NCBI GenBank assembly: GCA_947492925.1
Contig: CANLOQ010000008.1
Span: 52,969-116,968, forward strand
DNA: 64,000 nt
DNA from: an uncultured Sulfitobacter sp.
GTDB lineage: Bacteria; Pseudomonadota; Alphaproteobacteria; Rhodobacterales; Rhodobacteraceae
Direction: 5' to 3'
How positions within the stretch are numbered: position 1 is the first letter of the stretch; each line of letters begins with the position of its first letter. Below the pieces are notes generated by a model, which worked only from the letters and a program-made list of their open reading frames with translations, was not told where the DNA came from and made no database searches. The translations under genes and the position numbers were made by a program. Positions 57,233-64,000 of this stretch are shown one piece after another.

Positions 57233-57263
57233 TTGAGATTCCAGTAACTGGAAGCCTTATATG
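57233..57263 (+). promoter_or_regulatory. CueR-type promoter for copA-cueR
   Basis: -35 TTGAGA at 57233-57238, 19-bp spacer with TTCCAGTAACTGGAA (perfect 7-bp arms around a central T), -10 TATATG at 57258-57263. A textbook CueR operator, 30 bases before the copA GTG. Confidence 0.85.
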
Positions 57264-57292
57264 ATTCGGGAAACCAAACGAGGAAAACCGTT

Positions 57293-59803
57293 GTGGCTCC
57301 CAACATGCAAACGACTTTGAACATCGAAGGCATGTCCTGCGCGTCTTGCGTCGGGCGTGTGGAAAAGACTTTGGCAGCGCTGGACGGAGTGAGTGACGTC
57401 TCCGTCAATCTCGCATCAGAATCGGCGCGCATATCTGTTGATGAACCCTCCCGCATACAAAACGCAGCCCGGGCGCTCGAAGACTTGGGGTACCCGGCAC
57501 GAACGGCTCGGATCACCCTGAGCATCGCGTCCATGTCCTGCGCATCCTGCGTGGGACGGGTCGACAAGGCGCTTGCAGACGTGCCGGGGGTTCTGTCGGT
57601 CACCGTGAACCTCGCGGCGGAAACGGCATTGGTTGAGTACCTAGAAGGTGCGGTGACGCCTTCGGACCTGTTGGTTGCGACTGCCGAGATCGGCTACCCG
57701 GCGGAAGTTGCTGAGGCAAATGCAAGCCAATCGCGCGCCGAGCGCAAAGCGGAAGAATCGGAAGCCCTGCGTCGCAACGTAGTTGTGGCTGCTGTGCTGA
57801 CCCTGCCTGTTTTTGTGCTCGAAATGGGATCGCATCTGATCCCGGCTTTTCATATGGCCATCGAAAACAGCATCGGGACGCAAACCTCCTGGATCATCCA
57901 GTTCGTTCTGGCGACCATCGTCCTGTTCGGCCCGGGGCGGCACTTCTTCACCAAGGGAATTCCCGCGCTGCTCCGTGGCGCACCAGACATGAACAGTCTT
58001 GTCGCCGTTGGAACGGGAGCTGCATGGAGCTACTCGGTGGTCGCCACTTTCCTGCCGGGTCTGCTGCCCGATGGCGTGCGCGCGGTCTATTTTGAGGCTG
58101 CGGCGGTCATTGTCGTTCTGATCCTGATCGGGCGCTGGCTCGAGGCACGCGCCAAGGGGCGCACCGGCGCGGCGATCCAGGCTTTGCTTGGGCTTCAGGT
58201 GAGGACCGCAAACGTCATTCGGGATGGTGAGACTGTCGAGGTGGATGTTGATGCTCTTGCGGTTGGAGACACCATTCTGGTGCGTCCGGGCGAAAGGATC
58301 CCGGTTGACGGCGACGTGATCGATGGCAGCAGCAATGTTGACGAAAGCATGATCACTGGCGAACCCGTACCCGTCGCAAAATCAGCTGGTGCAGCCGTAA
58401 CCGGTGGCACGGTGAATGGCACCGGCAGCCTGACCTTCCGTGCCGCACGCGTGGGGTCTAACACGACGCTTGCACAGATCATCCGCATGGTCGAAGAAGC
58501 GCAGGGCGCAAAGCTGCCGATCCAAGGTCTCGTCGATCGTGTGACACTTTGGTTTGTGCCTGCGGTCATGGTTCTTGCCGCACTTACTGTTGCGGTCTGG
58601 TTGTTCGTTGGTCCGGATCCTGCCTTGACCTTTGCCTTGGTAGCGGGCGTGTCCGTGCTGATCATCGCCTGCCCATGCGCGATGGGGCTCGCTACACCCA
58701 CCTCCATCATGGTGGGGACAGGCCGTGCCGCAGAGATGGGCGTACTATTTCGCAAAGGGGATGCGCTGCAGGAGCTTTCCAATGTCGATGTCGTGGCGCT
58801 CGATAAAACCGGCACGGTGACAGAAGGCAAGCCAACTTTGACCGATGTCATGGTCGCCGACGGCTTCGACCGCGCTACCGTTCTGGCGTTGATTGCATCT
58901 GTGGAAGATCAATCCGAGCACCCGATTGCAGAAGCCATCGTCCGGGGTGCCCGGAGTGAGGGCATTTTAGTGCCTGTCGCCTCCGGCTTCCGGTCAGTGA
59001 CCGGCTACGGCGTTGCGGCCATGGTGGAGGGGCATGACGTGATGGTCGGCGCAGATCGCTACATGATCCGCGAAAAGGTCGATATCTCACCACTTATCGA
59101 CATGGAAAAAGACCTTGCAGAACGCGGTCGCACTGCGCTCTACGCCGCTATTGACGGAAAACTTGCCGCCCTGATTGCTGTCGCCGACCCGGTGAAATCC
59201 GCAAGCCACGCGGCAATCTCTGCCCTGCATGATCGCGGTTTCAAGGTTGCAATGATCACCGGGGACAAGCAGGAGACTGCAGAAGCCATTGCGCGCGAAA
59301 CCGGGATCGATCACGTGATCGCCGGTGTGTTGCCGGACGGCAAAGTCGCTGCTCTGGATGAATTGAGGGCAGGGGGAAGCAAGATTGCCTTTGTCGGGGA
59401 CGGGATCAATGACGCGCCGGCGTTAGCCCACGCGGACGTCGGTATCGCCATCGGGACCGGGACGGATGTGGCCATTGAATCCGCTGACGTAGTCCTGATG
59501 TCAGGCGATCTGCGCGGTGTTGTGAATGCGGTCGAGGTGTCCAGGCGGACGATGTCGAATATCCGGCAGAACCTCGTATGGGCCTTCGGCTACAATGTCG
59601 CTTTGATTCCGGTTGCTGCTGGCGTGCTCTACCCAGTGTTTGGTCTGCTTTTGTCACCCGTTCTTGCGGCGGGTGCGATGGCGCTCTCATCGGTGTCCGT
59701 CTTGACCAATGCGCTCCGCCTGCGTGGCATCAAACCCGCCATGAACGAGAAGCGATCAGTCGAGTCCCCGATCGTGACAGCACAGTCACAACCGGCGGAA
59801 TAG
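57293..59803 (+). CDS. copA: Cu(I)-exporting P1B ATPase CopA
   Basis: Inner-membrane copper exporter of 836 residues. Two HMA domains (CASC at 16-19 and 83-86, each GMSC/SMSC-type), CPC at 460-462, DKTGT with D504, [10 protein letters not shown] and the copper-specific helices NLVWAFGYN and [19 protein letters not shown] at 57293 is preferred because AGGA lies eight bases upstream; an ATG at 57305 is too far. Cotranscribed with cueR, 12 bases downstream. Confidence 0.96.
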   Translation: MAPNMQTTLNIEGMSCASCVGRVEKTLAALDGVSDVSVNLASESARISVDEPSRIQNAARALEDLGYPARTARITLSIASMSCASCVGRVDKALADVPGVLSVTVNLAAETALVEYLEGAVTPSDLLVATAEIGYPAEVAEANASQSRAERKAEESEALRRNVVVAAVLTLPVFVLEMGSHLIPAFHMAIENSIGTQTSWIIQFVLATIVLFGPGRHFFTKGIPALLRGAPDMNSLVAVGTGAAWSYSVVATFLPGLLPDGVRAVYFEAAAVIVVLILIGRWLEARAKGRTGAAIQALLGLQVRTANVIRDGETVEVDVDALAVGDTILVRPGERIPVDGDVIDGSSNVDESMITGEPVPVAKSAGAAVTGGTVNGTGSLTFRAARVGSNTTLAQIIRMVEEAQGAKLPIQGLVDRVTLWFVPAVMVLAALTVAVWLFVGPDPALTFALVAGVSVLIIACPCAMGLATPTSIMVGTGRAAEMGVLFRKGDALQELSNVDVVALDKTGTVTEGKPTLTDVMVADGFDRATVLALIASVEDQSEHPIAEAIVRGARSEGILVPVASGFRSVTGYGVAAMVEGHDVMVGADRYMIREKVDISPLIDMEKDLAERGRTALYAAIDGKLAALIAVADPVKSASHAAISALHDRGFKVAMITGDKQETAEAIARETGIDHVIAGVLPDGKVAALDELRAGGSKIAFVGDGINDAPALAHADVGIAIGTGTDVAIESADVVLMSGDLRGVVNAVEVSRRTMSNIRQNLVWAFGYNVALIPVAAGVLYPVFGLLLSPVLAAGAMALSSVSVLTNALRLRGIKPAMNEKRSVESPIVTAQSQPAE

Positions 59804-59815
59804 GAGGGTCCAGTT

Positions 59816-60208
59816 ATGAACATCGGGGAAGTTGCAGAACGTTCAGGCATACCGCCGAAGACCATCCGCTATTACGAGGATATCGGACTGGTACGCCCGC
59901 AGCGAAGCGGCAACGGCTACCGGGCCTTCCGGGAAACCGATCTGCACAAGCTCGCGTTTCTCGGCCGCGCGCGGGCGCTTGGGTTCTCGATAGATGACTG
60001 CCGCAACCTTCTCAGTCTTTATGAGGACGAGAACAGGGAAAGCGCTCAGGTCAAAGCTGTCGCTCAGGAACATCTCTCGGCAATTGATGACAAGATCGCG
60101 CAGCTTCAATCAATGCGCGAGACACTCTCGCATCTGGTCAGATCCTGCCACGGCGATGATCGCCCGGACTGTCCCATCCTCAGCGATCTGGCAGGCGATA
60201 AGTCATGA
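59816..60208 (+). CDS. cueR: CueR, Cu(I)-responsive MerR-family activator
   Basis: A 130-residue MerR-family protein with HTH (NIGEVAERSGIPPKTIRYYEDIGL) and the CueR-type C-terminal metal loop: C111 and C119 (RSCHGDDRPDCPI), spacing CxxxxxxxC as in CueR. It should activate the divergent copZ and copA promoters and possibly the promoter at 36766. Encoded within the copA transcript, giving autoregulation. Ends before a hairpin. Confidence 0.93.
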   Translation: MNIGEVAERSGIPPKTIRYYEDIGLVRPQRSGNGYRAFRETDLHKLAFLGRARALGFSIDDCRNLLSLYEDENRESAQVKAVAQEHLSAIDDKIAQLQSMRETLSHLVRSCHGDDRPDCPILSDLAGDKS

Positions 60209-60306
60209 TGCCGGAAACTAAACAGCACCGAAGCTAATACGAAGTATTGCTGAGTTGAGTTATCTAAAGAACCGATGTCCAAAAACAGGTGAGATTTTCC
60301 TGGGAA

Positions 60307-60324
60307 CCCTCCAGCGCTGGAGGG
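60307..60324. terminator. Hairpin after cueR, probable terminator
   Basis: A perfect 18-bp palindrome CCCTCCAGCGCTGGAGGG followed by TTGTTTCTCC. It lies between cueR and the DUF305 gene. The following T-rich tract supports intrinsic termination; being a perfect palindrome, an operator function cannot be ruled out. Confidence 0.55.
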
Positions 60325-60354
60325 TTGTTTCTCCTTCAACTGAATGGAGAGACT

Positions 60355-61293
60355 ATGTCCGACACAGCACACAATTCGTCTGTTCATCCTTCCGATGCGC
60401 ATAACAGTTCAACGTCTTATTCCGGTTCGTCTTACGGCCGCTTCATCGCGATGGTTGGCACCTCAACCGCCATTATGTTCGGATTGATGTACCTGAATAC
60501 CTACTCCCTCGAACATATATATTGGAGCGAGACGCGCTTTTACATGACCTTCGTCATGGGAGCCGTCATGGCAGTTGTGATGCTGCTGTTCATGTGGAGC
60601 ATGTACAAGAGCATGACGGCAAACGTCGCGATCCTGGCTGGATCGGCTGTTCTGTTTGCCGGGGCTCTATGGCTGGTCCGCAGTCAGGAAACGGTTCAGG
60701 ACGAAAGCTGGATGAGTGCGATGATCCCGCACCATTCCATCGCGATTATGACCAGCAAACGTGCTGAAATCACCGACCCGCGCGTCAAAATGCTTGCCGA
60801 AGAAATTGTGGTCGCACAGGACCGCGAGATAGCCGAGATGCGTTATCTGCTGGCCGATATCGCGGCGAACGGGAAAGCTGGCCCCGACTGGCCCCTTGGC
60901 AAATCCGAAAGTCCGGCCCAGATAGAAGGGCTGCAACAGGCCGTCGCCAGCCCGGTGATCGCCGGAATTCGTCCCGCACCGATGACGCAAGAGGAAGTCG
61001 CACGGGCCTTGGGGTCCGAAGCACCCTGCACATTCGTGCGCGCGGTGAACGCCGAACCGGTTATTGCGACCGACGGCAGCGGCAATGGTGTGGCGAAGAT
61101 TTCGGGCTCGCTCGTTACATTTCAGGCGAGCGGCAGCATTTCACCCGGCGGCGTGATGACCGCAGATGGTGGCCGCATGACAGTGACACCCGGCACGGGT
61201 GATGACGGCGCAGACGCCACACTGGTTTTTGAATTGACCGGCGAACAGCCCCTTAAGGTGGGGTTCATGGGTTACTGGTCTTGCAGCGCCTGA
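60355..61293 (+). CDS. DUF305 membrane protein with C-terminal beta domain
   Basis: A 312-residue inner-membrane protein: a Ser/His-rich N-terminus, three helices (about 27-48, 58-80, 86-102), then the DUF305 ferritin-like segment (DESWMSAMIPHHSIAIMTSKRAEITDPRVKMLAEEIVVAQDREIAEM) and a C-terminal domain of beta type. DUF305 proteins occur in copper and other metal islands; the His/Met clusters (IPHHSIAIM) could bind metal. ATG at 60355 after GGAGAG. Confidence 0.85.
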   Translation: MSDTAHNSSVHPSDAHNSSTSYSGSSYGRFIAMVGTSTAIMFGLMYLNTYSLEHIYWSETRFYMTFVMGAVMAVVMLLFMWSMYKSMTANVAILAGSAVLFAGALWLVRSQETVQDESWMSAMIPHHSIAIMTSKRAEITDPRVKMLAEEIVVAQDREIAEMRYLLADIAANGKAGPDWPLGKSESPAQIEGLQQAVASPVIAGIRPAPMTQEEVARALGSEAPCTFVRAVNAEPVIATDGSGNGVAKISGSLVTFQASGSISPGGVMTADGGRMTVTPGTGDDGADATLVFELTGEQPLKVGFMGYWSCSA

Positions 61294-61309
61294 CGGGAGG
61301 ATTTTGAGG

Positions 61310-62077
61310 ATGTCAAAGGACATGTCGCAGCAGACCAAAAAGGCTGTTCTTCACCGGATGGTCATGGAGAAGCACCTTTGCCCCTACGGTCTAAAATCGA
61401 AAGACCTTCTTGAGCGCCAAGGGTTTGAGGTGGAGGATCACCACCTCACCTCACGCGAAGAGACTGATGCATTCAAAAAGAAGCACGGCGTCGAAACCAC
61501 GCCCCAGACCTTTATTGATGGCGAACGGATCGGCGGTTATGACGCCCTCCGGGAGCACTTCGGGCAAGACTTACGTGGGGAAGAAGAGACAACCTATCAG
61601 CCAGTTATCGCGATCTTTTCAGTGGCATTCCTGATGGCACTTGGGCTGAGCTGGGCCTTTTTCGGGTCCATCTTCACCCTGCGGGCTTTTGAATGGTTCA
61701 TTGCGATCTCGATGTGCTTCCTCGCCGTCCAAAAGCTGAAAGACATCGAAATATTCTCGACGATGTTTCTCAACTATGACCTGCTGGCACAGCGATGGGT
61801 GCGCTACGGTTACATCTATCCTTTTGGAGAGGCGCTCGCGGGGATCCTCATGGTAGCCAGTGCTTTGGTCTGGATCAGCGCGCCCGTGGCCCTGTTCATA
61901 GGCACCATCGGCGCTATTTCGGTATTCAAGGCTGTTTATATCGACAAGAGAGAGCTGAAATGTGCCTGCGTTGGCGGTGGGTCCAACGTACCGCTTGGCT
62001 TTGTGTCCCTGACAGAGAACCTGATGATGATTTTCATGGGTCTTTGGATGCCGGCTCGCGCCTTGGGTTGGTTTTGA
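61310..62077 (+). CDS. Glutaredoxin-MauE-like membrane fusion
   Basis: A 255-residue protein joining a glutaredoxin domain (VMEKHLCPYGLKSKDLLERQGF, with a single CPYG-type Cys, and GVETTPQTFIDGERIGGYDAL) to a four-helix MauE/DoxX-like membrane domain with two further cysteines (LKCACVGGGSNVPLGF). It could pass reducing equivalents across the membrane. Follows the DUF305 gene by 16 bases, with GAGG before its ATG at 61310. Confidence 0.85.
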   Translation: MSKDMSQQTKKAVLHRMVMEKHLCPYGLKSKDLLERQGFEVEDHHLTSREETDAFKKKHGVETTPQTFIDGERIGGYDALREHFGQDLRGEEETTYQPVIAIFSVAFLMALGLSWAFFGSIFTLRAFEWFIAISMCFLAVQKLKDIEIFSTMFLNYDLLAQRWVRYGYIYPFGEALAGILMVASALVWISAPVALFIGTIGAISVFKAVYIDKRELKCACVGGGSNVPLGFVSLTENLMMIFMGLWMPARALGWF

Positions 62078-62093
62078 AGTGAGAGCATCTGAA

Positions 62094-62753
62094 ATGAAAA
62101 AACTGGCTTTGGCCGCTCTGATCGCTACCCATCCTACACTTGGGACGGCCACAGAGATCGTTCCCTTCGATAGAAGTTGGAAAGAGCAGGGGTTCCTGCG
62201 GCTTTTTTCAAATGACTGCGTTCAGCGCGGAGGGCAGTTGGATGTGGTTTCCGACTGTACGGTTTCTCTGCTTTGGCGCCCGATAGTTCGGTCCCAACGT
62301 TCAACGCGGGCAGTGAGCTGGGCGTGGCGCGTGCAGGAAGGCGTCACCGCAACCGACCTGACGGTCAAAGGCGGCGACGATCGAAACCTCGCGGTTTACT
62401 TCGTTTTTGTCGATCCGGGTCGCGCCGAGGCGTTGGAAGGTAGCAGTGCACGCCGCATATTGCGCGAAGGGTCCGCGCGGGCTTTGATCTATGTTTGGGG
62501 TGGCCGACATAGTCGCGGAACTATCCTGCCCAGCCCGTATTCCAGCCAATTGCGCACAAAGGTTCTACGAGGAAGCAGCGCTGGTGCACATCACGAGAAG
62601 GTTGACCTGGTTTCAGATTATCGTGCGGCCTTCGGAGGCCCTCCTGGCGCCCTGGTCGGGCTTGCAGTTTCGGCTGACAGCGACGACACGAAAGGCAAGA
62701 TCGTGGCGTCGATTTCTAACCTTAGCCTGAGAAATCAGCTCAATCAGCCCTGA
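62094..62753 (+). CDS. DUF3047-family exported protein
   Basis: A 219-residue secreted protein with signal peptide (KLALAALIATHPTLGTATE). The family core is IVPFDRSWKEQGFLRLFSND, SLLWRP, AWRVQEG and YVWGGRH; DUF3047 proteins are of unknown function. ATG at 62094 fits the signal peptide; a GTG at 62079 is possible. Third gene after the cueR terminator, cotranscribed with the DUF305 and Grx-MauE genes. Its end overlaps the convergent membrane gene. Confidence 0.78.
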   Translation: MKKLALAALIATHPTLGTATEIVPFDRSWKEQGFLRLFSNDCVQRGGQLDVVSDCTVSLLWRPIVRSQRSTRAVSWAWRVQEGVTATDLTVKGGDDRNLAVYFVFVDPGRAEALEGSSARRILREGSARALIYVWGGRHSRGTILPSPYSSQLRTKVLRGSSAGAHHEKVDLVSDYRAAFGGPPGALVGLAVSADSDDTKGKIVASISNLSLRNQLNQP

Positions 62754-63358
62754 ACATGCACTATCGCCTGCGCAAGGATGGTCATAATAACTGCTGTCGC
62801 AAGGAACAAGGCAGCGGCCAAAATGATCGGGCCTGCGCCAAAGAGTAAGGGTTCGGTCAACCTTCGAATTACCTTCGACCGTCTAATTGCTGTCACGTAC
62901 AGAGGCATCGCACTGACGACCGTTGCATAGAAATAGACCCCAGAAACATTCTCGAAGTAGGCAGAATGAGCCAAGGTTGGTGCCACGACTGAAATTGCGG
63001 TCATTCTGTCGCCGCCAAATGACCCGTACCAGTCCGCGGACAAGACATAGATCAGCGCATGCAGACCGAAAAATAGGGAAACCCTGGCAAGAACGTCGAG
63101 TGCGACAATCGCGACAGGATCCCCCCTTCGCTCCGTCTGATTTGACAATGCGTAGAGGAAAAAACTGACATAGTTGATTGCGAACACAACCGGGAGGCCA
63201 TTGGTCAGGACTTGACGCAAGAAGCGCAGCAGAGCCGGGCCACCTTGGCTCAATGCGGTTGAAAAGCCCGGGGATAAGAAAACGAATAGCGCCAGCGGAG
63301 GGATCAGTCCTGCTATGCTGATCAGCAAGACGTTTCGAAGAAACCGAAACCCCGACAT
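62744..63358 (-). CDS. Multi-pass membrane protein of unknown function
   Basis: From ATG at 63358 a 204-residue protein with about five helices (LLISIAGLIPPLALFVFL, VFAINYVSFFLYAL, LFFGLHALIYVLSA, YFYATVVSAMPLYVTAI, GPIILAAALFLATAVIMTIL). No recognisable motif or domain. The open frame continues upstream to 63550, but that part is not coding-like. Converges with the DUF3047 gene by 10 bases. A metal role is guessed only from location. Confidence 0.6.
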   Translation of the reverse strand: MSGFRFLRNVLLISIAGLIPPLALFVFLSPGFSTALSQGGPALLRFLRQVLTNGLPVVFAINYVSFFLYALSNQTERRGDPVAIVALDVLARVSLFFGLHALIYVLSADWYGSFGGDRMTAISVVAPTLAHSAYFENVSGVYFYATVVSAMPLYVTAIRRSKVIRRLTEPLLFGAGPIILAAALFLATAVIMTILAQAIVHVQG

Positions 63359-63553
63359 GTGAATTGAGAAGTGAGTTTCCAATCGACCAACCCGGATGCC
63401 CCCCACTTGTATAAGGCAATGATCACGCTTTGAGTATCGCTCTTGGGTGCGTGATCCTCGACCGAGGGCGTGTTGGACCTTGGCGCTTGGAACGTAACTA
63501 TTCGAGACAGTGAGTTTTTTCCTTGCTGACCAATTCTGGTTGCTGTGCAACTG

Positions 63554-63570
63554 TTACAAAAAACTACATT
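63554..63570 (+). promoter_or_regulatory. Candidate CopR-type direct repeat upstream of dsbB
   Basis: TTACAA-AAAAC-TACATT, 66 bases before the DsbB start, same half-site spacing as the other copies. Weakest match (second half ACATT). Confidence 0.35.
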
Positions 63571-63635
63571 TCTCGACATGGCCGTCACCATGAAGCTCGG
63601 CTAAATCCCGGAACCAGCGCTGGAAGGGACCCCCT

Positions 63636-64000
63636 ATGTCAATATTTGATAATCCTCGGAACGTGGCTTTGACTGCGGCATTTGGCTCGGCACTACTGCT
63701 CGGTGGAGCGTTTCTTTTTCAAGCGCTCGGATATTCGCCATGCGCGATGTGTATCTGGCAACGTTATCCACATGTGATTGCGATTGTAGCTGGGTTGGCC
63801 CTTTTTTTGGGAGCGCCTCTTGTGATATTTGCGCTGGTCGGTGCGGCTTCTGCTGCAACTACGTCAGCAATAGGTATTTTTCACACCGGTGTAGAGAACG
63901 GGTGGTGGGATGGTCCGAGTTCCTGTACCGGATCGGGCTTGGACTTGTCGAACATGGCCGCCTCAGACCTTCTTCCAGGGGCTTCTGACGAGCCAACCAA
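63636..64000 (+). CDS. dsbB: DsbB-family disulfide bond formation protein (partial)
   Basis: Reading from ATG at 63636 the frame stays open to the window edge (121 codons). It has a hydrophobic N-terminus, CAMC in the first periplasmic loop (SPCAMCIWQRYPHVIAIVAG) and SSCTGSG in the second; the fourth Cys is expected off the edge. A second DsbB in the island besides 25564. Expected partner is a DsbA beyond the window or those at 24908 and 45756. Confidence 0.88.
   Translation, partial: MSIFDNPRNVALTAAFGSALLLGGAFLFQALGYSPCAMCIWQRYPHVIAIVAGLALFLGAPLVIFALVGAASAATTSAIGIFHTGVENGWWDGPSSCTGSGLDLSNMAASDLLPGASDEPT

Noticed and set aside
60307-60324. Operator for a copper repressor
   Set aside because: The palindrome is followed by a T-rich tract and lies right after cueR, so a terminator is the simpler reading; kept as an open alternative in the feature entry.
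1-64000. CRISPR arrays, tRNA or rRNA genes, replication origin
   Set aside because: I saw no regularly spaced repeats, no tRNA-like cloverleaf and no rRNA sequence, and no rep/par genes in the window.

Overview
The window looks like an accessory replicon or large genomic island from an alphaproteobacterium of the Rhodobacterales (Roseobacter group); this is inferred from gene content and protein style, as there is no rRNA, tRNA or replication gene to prove it. One end carries a VirB-type type IV secretion system. Almost everything else serves metal handling in the cell envelope, mainly copper, with Zn/Cd/Pb and probably Mn.

Layout. 1-8.9 kb: T4SS operon on the minus strand (virB1, B2, B3, B4, a lipoprotein, a VirB5-like protein with an inserted transglycosylase domain, a second VirB5-like protein, B8, B9, B10), continuing off the left edge. 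9-13.8 kb: L,D-transpeptidase, small lipoprotein, Zn/Cd-type P-ATPase and a second L,D-transpeptidase. 13.8-18.7 kb: PhnCDE-like ABC transporter with a long di-heme peroxidase, divergent from a MntR-type regulator. 18.7-19.8 kb: CbiM-like permease under a cobalamin riboswitch, and a decayed SCO1 tail. 19.8-29.5 kb: Lnt, LspA, DUF411, M23 peptidase, two SCO1, PCu(A)C, DsbA and DsbB on the minus strand; a MerR regulator; then transglutaminase-like protein, CDF exporter and ICMT-like protein on the plus strand. 29.5-33.1 kb: IS remnant, truncated gene, orphan Rieske protein, Crp/Fnr regulator. 33.3-36.8 kb: DUF411, desaturase, atypical CDF, VTT protein and a small membrane protein. 36.9-41 kb: L,D-transpeptidase, beta-propeller protein and a CopRS-like two-component system. 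41-47.8 kb: nine-gene periplasmic redox operon (L,D-transpeptidase, cytochromes c, cytochrome c', DsbA, two multicopper oxidases). 47.8-55.8 kb: rhodanese, EF-hand protein, CcmFGHI and ScsB-like DsbD. 56-62.8 kb: L,D-transpeptidase plus lipoprotein again, CopZ, CopA, CueR, a DUF305 protein, a glutaredoxin-MauE fusion and a DUF3047 protein. 62.7-64 kb: unknown membrane protein and a DsbB cut by the right edge.

Regulation ties the island together. I find seven MerR-type promoters, all with a 19-bp spacer, and seven copies of a direct repeat, TTACAA-N5-(T/G)ACA, in front of the two-component genes and other envelope genes. Five L,D-transpeptidases, Lnt, LspA, an M23 peptidase and many lipoproteins and disulfide enzymes suggest that cell-wall cross-linking, lipoprotein maturation and thiol redox are rebuilt under metal stress, in parallel with efflux (CopA, Zn/Cd ATPase, CDF) and periplasmic Cu(I) oxidation.
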